Positions 21,929-33,065 of a DNA stretch of 41,960 bases are shown here, one piece after another. Numbering within the stretch: the first letter of the stretch is position 1; each line of letters opens with the position of its first letter. The notes under the pieces were generated by a model that did no database searches, had not been told where the DNA came from, and saw nothing but the letters and a program-made list of their open reading frames with translations. The DNA comes from Spirogloea muscicola (lineage: Eukaryota; Streptophyta; Zygnematophyceae; Spirogloeales; Spirogloeaceae): assembly GCA_009602725.1 (NCBI GenBank), contig WELB01000067.1, positions 416,813 to 458,772 on the forward strand, given 5' to 3'. The translations under genes and the position numbers were made by a program.

Positions 21929-24617
21929 TCACCAGACGGCGCGCACGCCAGAGCCCTCGAGGAAGAGATGCGTGTGCCAGCCAACCGCTTGGAGGCCTGC
22001 AAGCAGCGGCGGTGCCAACGCCTCCATACGCTGATACGCCTCGGGAAGAGCTGCCACTTGCGACGCCCCACCGCTGCTGGTGCTGTGGGTGCCACTGCCG
22101 CCAGCAGCCTCAGCAGCCTCGGCAGCGCAGGCCGCCAGCAGCCAGCCGCGCACGGCATCCTCGCCGGTTGCCGCCTGGTGTAGCAGCATGTCGGCGCCGC
22201 CGTCGCGGAAGCCAAGCAGGAAGCGCTCGCCCGCAAAGCGCTGTGCTGCGGCCGCGAGGTCCGATGGCCGCCGGACTACCGCGGCTGCTGCACCTGCGAT
22301 GCGCACGCCGCCCGCTCGGCGGTTGACGCCGACTGGCAAGATCACACGCTCTCGGTAGCGCAGCTCCTGCGGTCGCGGCACCACACCTGTCTGCAGCCAC
22401 CACCCGTCCACGCCAACGCTGCCATGTCAAAGGTTGAGAGCACTGCCTTGCATACCAAGCTCCCTCAGGAACGCCGCAGCAATGTAGATGACAAGTGCTA
22501 AGATATGTTTTGAGTCCAGGTTTGTGATCATAAAGATTGAGCATCAAAGAGTAAGGGTACGTAAAGCTGGGCAGTGTTGGCAATGTTGGCGACGAGCAAC
22601 AGACCTCAAGGAAGCTCTGGATGACAAGCGCAGTGCGCTGCTCATTCAGCGTGTTCACTGGTGCCGCCTTCATCTCCTGCGTGACGCACCAGAGGTGCAC
22701 CGCAGACAGCAGCGGCGCCACGGCAAGCTGCATGATGCCAGGGAGACATCACCAAGGCTTAGGCTCCAAATAGGTTATGGGGTTGGCTGTCAGGCTGACA
22801 ATTTTAATACTCCAGAACTATCTAGACGCTTTCCAAACACCAACTTAATCTGATTAGCTCCAGGCCAATCACCTGGACCCCTACACCTTGGGACAGGAGC
22901 AAGACAGCACTGACCCCATATCCTGGACTCTGAACCCCGATGTAATCTCACAGATGAGGCCCAGGTCTAAAGTGCTTACAAATCACAACAACTGTCCATT
23001 GACGCTTATCTTGCTGTTGAATCTTCATATGCAGATAGACATACATTTACCTCTTCAGGTCACGCCTGCATTGTTTAACTTTCCGGAATACCACTGCCTT
23101 TTAGCAGCCGGTCACACTGGCCCAGCGAGTGGCAGTCCAGGACGGCGCACCTTGCGGGCGTGCGTGGAGCAGACGGTGGATGCAAGACGGATGCCGATGG
23201 CAATGCCGAGGATGTTGGACAGCGTTGAGATGGCCTCGCCCTTGGCGTAGAGGTCAGAGAGATTGCCCTCACGCGCAAATGATGCGTAGATTGGCAGCCG
23301 GGTTGACCGGGCTGAGACCAGGCCCATGCCCTGCCATCCATGGCCGCTTCAACCATCAGCAGCCGTGGGAGTGGTCGTCGGTCGCAGGCCGAGCAGGTTA
23401 ATGGCGTCCGCTTGCACGCGGCGGGCTGGACCTTGGCCATGTTGGCGGCGCCGGCGACGGCGAGGAAGTGCTGCGGTGCCAGCGGGGACAGGACCTCCAG
23501 GCCCGCGCCCACGTCAAACATGACATCCGCTGTCGCCGCGGCCCGCCGGCACGACCAGTTCACAGCATCCGTCATGCTCAGCCTGTGGCGAGTCCCGGCG
23601 AAGGGGTGCATGCAAGGCCACAGCAACTGTCGGCCGTGATTGTGGAGGACGATTTGCTCGCCGAGGTTGGGCATGCCAGAATGGCCGCCAATCAGACCTG
23701 GGGTTCGGGGTTTAGCTAGGGTTTTACAAGGAGGGAGGGAGGAGAGTGGGAGGAGGGAGGGAGGAGCCCGCACCGAAGATGCGCCACCGCTTGGGCTCAG
23801 CGTCCATTAGTGTGCCCATGGAGGAGCACGCCAGCTTCCCAACGTGCTGCATGCCGTCCTTGAGCACCTGCGCAGCCGCCGCGCGCCTGCGCCGCGTTCA
23901 CTCAGCTGCCCCGCCAGGTGGTGCTGCAGCTCGCTGAGCACTGCGAGTCATGGCCAGTGGCGGCTCACCCAGCTGACGATCGTCGCTTGGGCAGGGCTCG
24001 GACGCAGGCCGGCGGCGAAGAGCAGCGACTGCAGGCGCGGAAGCCAGCGGGGGGCGACGGTCTCAGCGCCAGAGAGGCCGTCTCTGGCGGCCATGACCGC
24101 AGCAGAGGGATCGAGGTCTGCGTCCCTGGTTCACGAGTACGGCTCTTAGAGGGTATGTGCCGCTGTCGCAACGTACGGACCTGCACGGACAGGACGTTGA
24201 GGGCAGCGCTGGCGGTGTGCTGCACGGCGCGGAACTGGGAGTAGCGCAGGTAGCCCTCGGTCACGCTGCGGCAGCCCGCGGCCAACATCGGTCATCAGGC
24301 GCTGCATGGGCCGGTGCGGTGGAGCTCTGCGCTGCTCGGGCGGCTTGTGGGCGCCGTCTCAAAGGCCCCAGCACGCAGATCAAGCGGGCAATGGCATGAT
24401 GCAGTGGCAAAGGCGGCAACAACGAGGACGGCGGCCATGCGTCAGCGGCGGCTGCTGCGGCGGCGGCGGCGGCGGACCTGCGAGGGTAGTTGAGGGGGAA
24501 GAAGCGGGCGAGGAAGCCATCTGCGGCGCGGCGCAGCAGCGGCCGCTCGTCGCGCACCACGCGGCCCTGCCGAGGCCCCGGCCCGTCAATCTTTGATGGC
24601 AATGGCGACGGCGGCGA

Positions 24618-24648
<31 letters not shown>

Positions 24649-24656
24649 GGCGGCAC
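21929..24656 (-). CDS. RUS (ROOT UVB SENSITIVE, DUF647) family protein
   Basis: RUS proteins are plant and algal membrane-associated or plastid proteins. Arabidopsis RUS1/RUS2 act in UV-B and vitamin B6-related seedling development; the biochemical role is not settled. The exons, read on the minus strand, give a well-ordered family profile: FLARFFPLNYPRSVTEGYLR, YSQFRAVQHTASAALNVL, SLLFAAGLRPSPAQATIVSW, VLKDGMQHVGKL with DAEPKRWRIF, ADVMFDVGAGLEVLSPLAPQ, GNLSDLYAKGEAISTLSNIL, the exon with QEMKAAPVNTLNEQRTA, and the C-terminus LQAVGWHTHLFLEGSGVRAVW. Exons (high to low): about 24653-24478, 24265-24181, 24028-23969, 23867-23774, 23529-23432, 23330-23151, 22727-22606, about 22418-21929 (TGA at 21931-21929). 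Phases agree at all joins except the last, where a small exon may be missing. The start is unsure: the upstream sequence is a CCG run coding for poly-Pro. It runs head-to-head with RPS3. Confidence 0.88.
24604..24656. repeat. GGC/GCC triplet run between RUS and RPS3
   Basis: Nearly uninterrupted GGCGGC units. It codes for poly-Pro if read as RUS exon 1 on the minus strand and poly-Ala on the plus strand. Similar runs lie at 1-18, 16497-16545, 25970-25990, 33020-33065, 35390-35425 and the right window edge. Confidence 0.8.
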
Positions 24657-24770
24657 TGTCGGCTAGCTGCCATTTCTTTAGGCTCCAGTTGCTGTTGTTG
24701 ACGCGCCTTCCCCGCTTTCCCCTCGTCCGTTGCCACCCTCACGCTCGCCAGCCGGCCGCTCTGCGCGCAG

Positions 24771-25829
24771 TTCGTGGCGGACGGCGTCTTCTTCGCGGAG
24801 CTCAACGAGCTTCTGATGCGGGAGCTCGCCGAGGACGGCTACTCCGGCGTGGAGGTCCGTGTCACGCCCATGCGGACGGAGATCATCATCCGGGCCACGC
24901 GCACGCAGAACGTGCTCGGTGAGCGCCCTGCACGCAGCCAACGACGGCAGGACGGGGGAGTCTGGTGGAAGAGTCGGAGCGTTGAGGTCGTCTCTCGCGT
25001 CCCGGGAGATGGCTTAGGTGAAGCAGAAGTCAAGTAGTGCTTAAGTGCAGTGTTGTCAGTGCCACCCCAGGTTGCATAGGCGGGTCTAGCTTCTGTTGCT
25101 GCTGGAACGTCGGGTGCAAGAAACCATGCAGTGCTGCCGTGCTAGACTCTTATGTGGCGGTCTTTGCACAGTCTGTGATTGTGACGTACATGGTCTAGTC
25201 CAAGTGATGGGCCGCCTCCTGGCCTGGGACAAAATTATGTTGACGTCGATAGTCATGTTCTGACAGCTGTGTCGGTAGGACTTTAGTAGGTGAGATACTC
25301 ACCTTAGTAACTTAGTAATAGGGTGGCGTCTGATCTTCTTTGCTACTTGCAGCTAAGGGCCGCTTCGACTCTGCCGGACAATGTGGACTATGTTAGAAAA
25401 AGTTCGCTGATGAGCTATCTCCCATTTTGTTGAAACACAGGTGACAAGGGTCGCAGGATCAGGGAACTTACGTCCGTCGTCCAGAAGCGCTTCAATTTCC
25501 CTGAGAACACGGTGGAGTTGTACGCCGAGAAGGTCAACAACCGTGGCCTCTGCGCCATTGCCCAGGCAGAGTCCCTCCGGTACAAGCTGCTTGGCGGCCT
25601 TGCAGTCCGCAGGTAAATGCCAAGTTGCACTTCAGTTGTTTACTGCTGGTATTTTCATGAGAAGGCACTTTGTCTTCTCACCGGCTCTCAAGCAGCATGG
25701 CATTTCCCAGCTCCTTCCAGCATCTAGCATTACCCTCACATTCTCGGCTCGCCCTCATGACCATGATAAAATAGGGCGTGCTATGGAGTGCTCCGCTTCA
25801 TCATGGAGTCTGGCGCCAAGGGCTGCGAG
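24771..25829 (+). CDS. RPS3: 40S ribosomal protein S3 (uS3), partial at both ends
   Basis: uS3 sits at the mRNA entry channel of the small subunit. Three exons are clear: 24771-24918 ([20 protein letters not shown], then [14 protein letters not shown]), 25441-25612 ([18 protein letters not shown] to [15 protein letters not shown]) and 25775-25829 ([18 protein letters not shown]). The GDKG loop is the GxxG of the KH domain, and the sequence is almost invariant against plant and animal S3. About 120 of the usual 220-245 residues are present. The very short first exon, expected to encode a start like M-x-ISKKRK, is not visible upstream. The last exons (IVSGKLRAQRAK and onward) are missing because the single n at 25940 follows within 111 bases. 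Splice sites are GT-AG with matching phases. The gene is most likely intact in the real genome. Confidence 0.93.
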
Positions 25830-25939
25830 GTAATTCTTGACCAGCAGCTTCTTCTCCTGAGGCTTGATAGGCAGAGGTTTGAGGCGCACCCGCCATCGAA
25901 GGGCAGAGGATAGCTTACAATCATGATGATGATTTGCAG

Positions 25940-25940
25940 N
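25940..25940. other. Single-n assembly join inside RPS3 / acetyltransferase
   Basis: One n, followed 27 bases later by a GCC run. To the left is an RPS3 intron with the 3' half of the gene missing. To the right is the middle of an acetyltransferase gene with no start. At least the rest of RPS3, an intergenic region and the first acetyltransferase exon(s) must be absent, so this is a gap of unknown size or a misjoin. Confidence 0.9.
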
Positions 25941-27337
<1,397 letters not shown>

Positions 27338-29685
27338 CGCGCATTGGCTTCATAGCTGTTGAGAATCACACGGAGAGTCCTCTGCCTTTGGAGATATCTC
27401 TTCACAGATATTAAAGTCGGTGTAGTGCATCTTGATCCTTCTTTCAATACTCTCATAATCGTACTCGCCTGTTGATTAAAGCCAAGTTGGTGGTGGCTGG
27501 AGCCCCCAATTCGCAAGCTAGTGCTGAAGGTGGAATGCGAAAATAGGGTGCTGTGTGCTGATACCAAGTCCTTGGCGTCACCAACTTAGAAGCTGCCTCT
27601 GTGCACTACAGTTGACCTGCTTGAGCCCAGCCTGGGCAGCAGTCCCTGGAACCCTGATGCTCAAGAAGTGATTCTTTGTGGTGCTCAGCAGCATCTAAGC
27701 GCATACCTCTACTATCTCAAAGTGCATAAGATGGCAGCATGAGCGTTCTGGCGCTACTGCGCTACTTACATGTGATCTCACCCTCAAAGGTCACCCGTTT
27801 ACCTTCGTATGTGGCTATCTGCAAAGCTTTAGAAGGTGACAGAATACTGGTCGTCCCTCCAGGAAGACAATCTGTGGCTGTTGACGAAGGTAAAGCGAGG
27901 TCAGTCGAGTGGAATACTGCTAGGCAAGAATATCAAGACAGACTGCTATTGCCTAACAGCAACTTGACGAGCTTCAGAGAGTCCTTGAGCAGCCAGGTCG
28001 TGTCTTCTTCTGCCAATCACTGGGGTTGACTGGAAGTAGCCAAGCAGTATCTGGACGCTGAGCGACAGTCACATACCTGGCAGACATTTGCCCAAAATCA
28101 ACCATGAAGCGATGGTCCGCCAAATGTGATCTTCAGCAGGAGGACAAAGGACTCGAGTTGCTCTTGACAGACAATTGAGCTTCTGAAAGAGCAATATTTG
28201 CTCAGCTGGTCAGCACATACCATGACAGACTCAGCACCGGGTGCAGCTCTATGGTTGTTGGGTGATAAAGTCTATGCTCACACCTGCTTTTGTAATCCAA
28301 AGCAATCAAGGGCTGCAGTGAGTCAGCACGCTTGCAAACAGCTTCTACTGCACACACTTCTGGCACTCGTGCGTCTGTTCCCTTGAACTTTTGTCATTAC
28401 AATGGCCACCAGATCAGCTGCAAAACAGCTTGCTTGCTAGATCAAGGTGGCCGCTATGCTGGAGCACAGCAACTGACCAAATTGGCAAGCACAGATCCTC
28501 CTGAGGAGGCATCAGAGCTGCTGCCTGCTGACGGCTTGTGTGCGTGTTCCACATTGCCAAACTTTGTAAGCTGGGGCGTCGACTGATATAGTCTTTGATG
28601 GACTCCTCACTGCCAGACGCCATCCGGCTCCTTCAGACCTTGTCCACTCCTTCGGGCTGGCCTCTCACAGCCACCAGTCAATTTGGACGCGCTTTCACTC
28701 TCACTGCCAGACCCTGCTACGTTGCTTAGGCTCAAGCAGGAAGACTATGCGACTGCAAATGTAGCTAGGCTCTCCTACCAACGGGCATTCATTATTGCCA
28801 AGATTTGTTGGGGCTGAAGATGAGCGGGCAGCCATCTGGTCAATCTTGGCCACCCGCAATGCCATGATCAAGGTGTGCTAGCTGCCCTGCAAGTCTTAAG
28901 AAGCTGAGGCTGAGCCCCAAATAAGTCAGAAATGCTCAACGAGTTGAGCGTCCTTGGCTGCACAGCAGCATGTCAGGAGTCCTGGCGTGACATGATAAAG
29001 CATGGCAATTAGCATCTGTTCTCGAGCTGTCAGCTCTCAACCATGACAGCTTCATACAGGTGGTTATTGAGCAGCATGAGCGGCCCAATATGTTTCTTTG
29101 TACATGTTGTCACATAACGTCTGTACATTAGCGAGTATGGGGCTGAGCCTGCACACGGGCCTGTGTGGAGGTCAGGCGTTAGAGTTAATGAAACGCACTG
29201 CACTATTATCAGGCTGTGATCCCTGAGGCCTGACGATGGGTCTGCAAATATTTATTATTAGGAATGTATATTGAGTCCAAAAAGTCCTACTCAATGGGCT
29301 AGGGTGGCCCAAAGCTTAGCCAGTACAATACAACAATTTACCTGCAGGAATGCATTTGCAAGAGAGACACTACTGCTAATGTAGGAATAATGCCATAGCC
29401 TTCGTGATTCTCCTTTAAGCACCAATGAATAGAAAATCTCAACTCAAAAAAACAGATATAGTACAGGCATACAGAGTCAAACATTCTCGGCTCCATGATG
29501 CTGGCAAAGCATGATCGTGCCATGCGCACCCATGAAGCAGGCCAACTAACCCGACTGCTGTAGCGAGTCTGCAGCACCAGAAGTGGCTGTTGCACGGAAT
29601 CCCCATGTGACAACCTCACTTCAGGTGCTGCACGGACCCCCCATGAGACACCACCGTGGAGTTTCCTGACTCCAAATGATGCGAT
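27338..29685. other. Intergenic region, acetyltransferase / FRA10AC1 (tail-to-tail)
   Basis: 2.35 kb with only short, unconvincing ORFs. One plus-strand frame at 27739-28029 is open for 96 codons but matches nothing I recognise and has no clear splice context. The one definite structure is the short retroelement insertion at 28619-28699. The stretch 28713-29685 is AT-richer and shows nothing identifiable. Confidence 0.5.
28606..28712 (+). mobile_element. 81-bp retroelement-tail insertion with 13-bp target duplication
   Basis: The sequence CTCACTGCCAGAC occurs at 28606-28618 and again at 28700-28712. Between them lies a solo copy of the tail found many times at 9.5-15.8 kb: CCGGCTCCTTCAGACCTTGT, then TTCGGGCTGGCCTCTCACAG and a CAGTCAATTTGGACGCGCTT end. 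The direct repeat is perfect. A 13-bp duplication around a 5'-truncated tail is what target-primed reverse transcription produces. Confidence 0.85.
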
Positions 29686-32600
29686 CTACAGGAACATTCC
29701 CTTGAAGTACTCGTCAAACTCCTCATCCTTGCTCGGCTCCAGCTCCGCCGGCTTGCCTAGCCAGATGCTCTCGTCCGCCGACAAAGGTGGCCCTCCTACA
29801 CAGCCCACAAGCAGGCAGCACGGCCAAGATGGTCAATGGGGAAGAAGGCTTTAAGAAGTTATGTGATAGTGACCTTGCATTACACCAGATTCCAAAGCCC
29901 TAGACCTGGGAACCGGATCTTGACCTCACAAACAAAGCATGACCAGTGTAAAAGTACTCCGCCTGGCTGAGGCCACCAGCTTAACATCAGCGTGCGCTCT
30001 TGAGTCCAGGATGACCGTGTTTGGCATTGATTGCCAAGCCCGGTCATCCTGAGCACATTGTCAATGCCATGACCGTTTCCTTGAGCTGCTTCAGGGCTGA
30101 ATACAAGGCTAGTAACTACGAGAACTTTGCCACGTGCACAGTGGTGCTGGTCTGCCTCGAATTGACGACCTCCTTGGCGACCACTCAGAGGGAATATAGA
30201 TTTGGAAGCTACTTGTCCTTACCTCGCTGCGGTGGCAGCTCCTCACCCCCCTCCCTGCCATCGCCGGAGTCCGAAGCCCCGCCCTCTGCTCCAGGTAGGT
30301 CGCCGTTCTTGCCATCGTCCCCTTCCGACGACGCTGAAGAGTCTGCATCATCATGCGTTGCTCGGCCAACGCCGGCGCCTTCTTCCCGGTGGTCGTCGTC
30401 ATCAGTTCTGGCCCCACCAAGCATGTCAAATTGCAAACTTCAGCACCTCGCATACTACGATACCCGGTGAAGAAGCAGAACTCTCTGCCATCTTGCCCTT
30501 CATCATGTTCTGGCCTGCAATAAGTAAGCAAATGTAAGAGTACAAGCAATGTAAGACTACTTTAGCTTCTTGCGCCTGAGCTTCTTTCTTTCACGCCGTT
30601 GTGCCCGCTCCCTCTCCTTCTCCTTCCGGTAGTTGAGCTGGTATGCATGCCTGGCCACCCAAAGATCATCACTGCAGCGTGAACAAGGAACCCATAACAG
30701 CAACTAACCTTGTACTACCAATCTGGATCCCGCCGAACCTAGGCTCTCTGCTCTCACTGACAATGCCTGAAATTGAAGTCTTTCAACCTGCCTAGACGTC
30801 ACTATGAGTAGTTGGTGCATCCTGCGAAACCTGCTGCAGAGCCTGCTTTACAGACAGAGTGAGACTCAGCAGCCTATGGCCTCAACTAAGCCTGCAGACC
30901 CTGAAAAAGGGTGTCAAGCTGCCCAACTCACTGATGTACTGTTATGCAGGCGCATGGGGCTGGATCTTGCTTGTAAGGGGACAGGTGACAAATAAGAGAG
31001 TGATGCAAGTGGCGGGATTTACTGTACTTTGGGCAGATGCGCAGCTTCACAAGCGCCTGCTTCTCCTCGCCAGCCTCCTTATATGCAAAGTTCACCTATC
31101 CTCAAGAGGCACCAGGACAAATCGTGGTGGTCAGTGGTTTTCTTGCAGTACAAGAGACACAAAGGCAAGGGCTTTCTCTTACTCTTACTCTTGAAGCACA
31201 ACCTCACTACAGTGCCGCATTGTCCATCAATATCCACCCAATACAAATCAACTGCCTAAGCAATTTTGCAACGTGCCTCATAACTGTGCAAGCCTGCCAG
31301 CTCATTACAGCCCTTACTCCCGCACACAAACTGACCTGCGCCACCATCAATGTGGTCAAGAAACGGCATGATCAGGGCCAATCGTAAATCATTGAGCATC
31401 ACATTGTATAAATTTATTGGGAGCAGTCTTACATTTTAAGGACCTAAGTGAACTCATGGCCAGGAAAGGACACATTGCCACCAGATTTTAATAAGCTGAT
31501 GCAAGCTGGGCCACTTATGCACAAGTGCATAATTGCTTGGCAGTAACAATCAGAGGAGCGAATATAGTGCGTCCATTTGTCCTCAATCACTTCTTCCTTT
31601 TGAAGTGTGTATATGCACCTTCGCTGTCCATCCCTGATAACCACAGCCAACAAAGGAAGCAAAATGCTCACCTTTTCCAAGGACGACTTCCTTCTCAACG
31701 CGCCACCGCATGCCTATCTGCAGCAGAATCAAAGCAGGGGTGGCTTGGCATTCAAACGTGTGCATCTCCTCACAGCATTGCACTGTACGAAGGGCTGCCC
31801 ACTACATCCAAAGCCAAGGGTGCAGGTACCGGAAGCGCGCCTTATTCTCCTTGTAGCGAGACATGTCGGCGATGCAGTACCTGAGCACCAATTGCACGGC
31901 GTATTGAGGATTCAGAATGAGGATCAAGGAGTTGGATGTATCTTCGGAGCCGGCTATGCTAACTCGCCCCTTGCTGGTCACGAGGAAGGTGGTCGTCACA
32001 AGCTGGTGCTCTCTGGACGACCGTCCGTGTGGTCATCAAGTAGTAGTGAGTAGCTTATGAGTAGCTTTTACCTTTAGACTGCATTTGCTAGTGAGGTGCG
32101 CGGCAGCCAGCCTAAGCAGAGTGACGGCAGAGCCTCCATTCTTTTGTTCTGCAGTTTCCACCAATGCAGCCGAGCAACCAAGGCTGGGCTTACTCTTTGA
32201 AGAGCTTGTCGTGGTAGCGACGCGCTAGGCGCTGCTCCCACGTGCCGTCGGCGTCGTCGTTCTCCGAGCGGATGAATCTGCTTGTACCAAACGAGCCGGC
32301 CTCCAATGGAATAGCATCTCAGCAGCATTACTGTCGGGCTCGACAAGGTGCAGAAAAGACGGCGGCGATGGCAAGCAAGAGCCATAGAGAACCTCTATCA
32401 CTTCGGCTGCAAGTGAGCCTACCTGTAGGTCTCCCGCAGCGTGTCAAGGTCTGTGCGAGCTGGGAGCTGGGCGCCGCTGTTGCCGCCGCCGCCGCCGCCG
32501 CGCCCGCCGTAGAAGCGCACTGCGGCAGCAGCGGCTTCGGCGTCATGGGCTGGAGTGGCGATGGCTCAGCCCGCCGCTGCGACCAGCTCGGAGTGACAGC

Positions 32601-32949
32601 TGAGTGGTGGCAGAGAGGACTAAGGCGAGGAAAGTAATTGAGGTCGCTGGTTCAAATCGTGTGGTGTTCTCTGGTCACAGAACCATTCTGGTTTTTGAGT
32701 CTGCGGATGTCGGGACGCGTGTAGCCGCCGGCGGGCTGCTCTCGCGACCGGGGGCTGCTCTTGCCGCGTCCGGCGTGGCTCTAGGACCGCCGACGGGGCC
32801 GGGGGGCGGCGCCACTTGGCCGGCCTCCCGGGGCAACTGGCAGGTCCGCTTCGGCGGACGAGGAGGGAGGCGAGGCCGTGGCGGAGGGCTGGCGCACCAT
32901 AGTCGGCGATGAACTTCTTGTGGCGGTCGTAGGCGCTGAGGCCGGCCAC
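29686..32949 (-). CDS. FRA10AC1: FRA10AC1-like nuclear protein (spliceosome-associated), start uncertain
   Basis: In humans FRA10AC1 is a nuclear protein linked to late spliceosome complexes. The minus-strand exons assemble in phase: LSAYDRHKKFIADY (about 32949-32898), RFYGG...DLDTLRETYR (32519-32423), FIRSENDDADGTWEQRLARR (32277-32194), YCIADMSRYKENK (31880-31841), IGMRWRVEKEVVLGKG (31717-31672), QFVCGSKGCNELAGLHSYE (31335-31277), VNFAYKEAGEEKQALVKLRI (31095-31028), HAYQLNYRKEKERERAQRRE (30671-30561), a possible small exon (30514-30464), an acidic exon (30437-30223) and the end ADESIWLGKPAELEPSKDEE then FDEYFKGMFL with TAG at 29688-29686 (29795-29686). The terminal motif matches the family closely. 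Two introns need GC donors (after 31841 and after 31277). The second Cys pair of the family's C-x2-C...C-x2-C appears as CPN, lacking the last Cys. The N-terminal 30-40 residues are not confidently found. Confidence 0.9.
32594..32682 (+). other. tRNA-like A-box/B-box remnant (weak)
   Basis: CAGCTGAGTGG resembles an RNA polymerase III A box and GGTTCAAATCG a B box, about 40 bases apart. The T-stem does not pair (GCTGG against CGTGT), so this is not a working tRNA. At best it is a tRNA pseudogene or SINE head inside the first FRA10AC1 intron. Confidence 0.2.
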
Positions 32950-33019
32950 GCTGTCCCGGTACGACCTGCCGGCGAGGCCGTCGCCGCCGTCGTGCCGTCA
33001 GGTCGGCCCTCAGCCGACG

Positions 33020-33065
33020 GCGGCGGCTGCGGCGGCGGCAGCGGCGGCGGTGGCGGCGGCGGCGA
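33020..33065. repeat. GGC triplet run at the shared 5' ends of FRA10AC1 and PanK
   Basis: Interrupted GGC units coding for poly-Gly on the plus strand and poly-Pro on the minus strand. It lies between the first recognisable exons of the two divergent genes. Both genes lack their expected N-terminal codons here, which suggests lost or collapsed sequence. Confidence 0.75.

Noticed and set aside
22110-22733. 207-codon minus-strand ORF overlapping the last RUS exons
   Set aside because: Only the exon at 22606-22727 within it matches the RUS family. The rest is intron or an out-of-frame reading of the last exon.
27739-28029. 96-codon plus-strand ORF
   Set aside because: No recognisable motif, no splice partners, and its codons do not show the GC-rich bias of the real exons.
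33009-33065. CGG run at the 5' end of FRA10AC1, recalling the CGG-repeat fragile site FRA10A of the human gene
   Set aside because: Such runs occur at many genes in this window, so the parallel is almost certainly coincidence.
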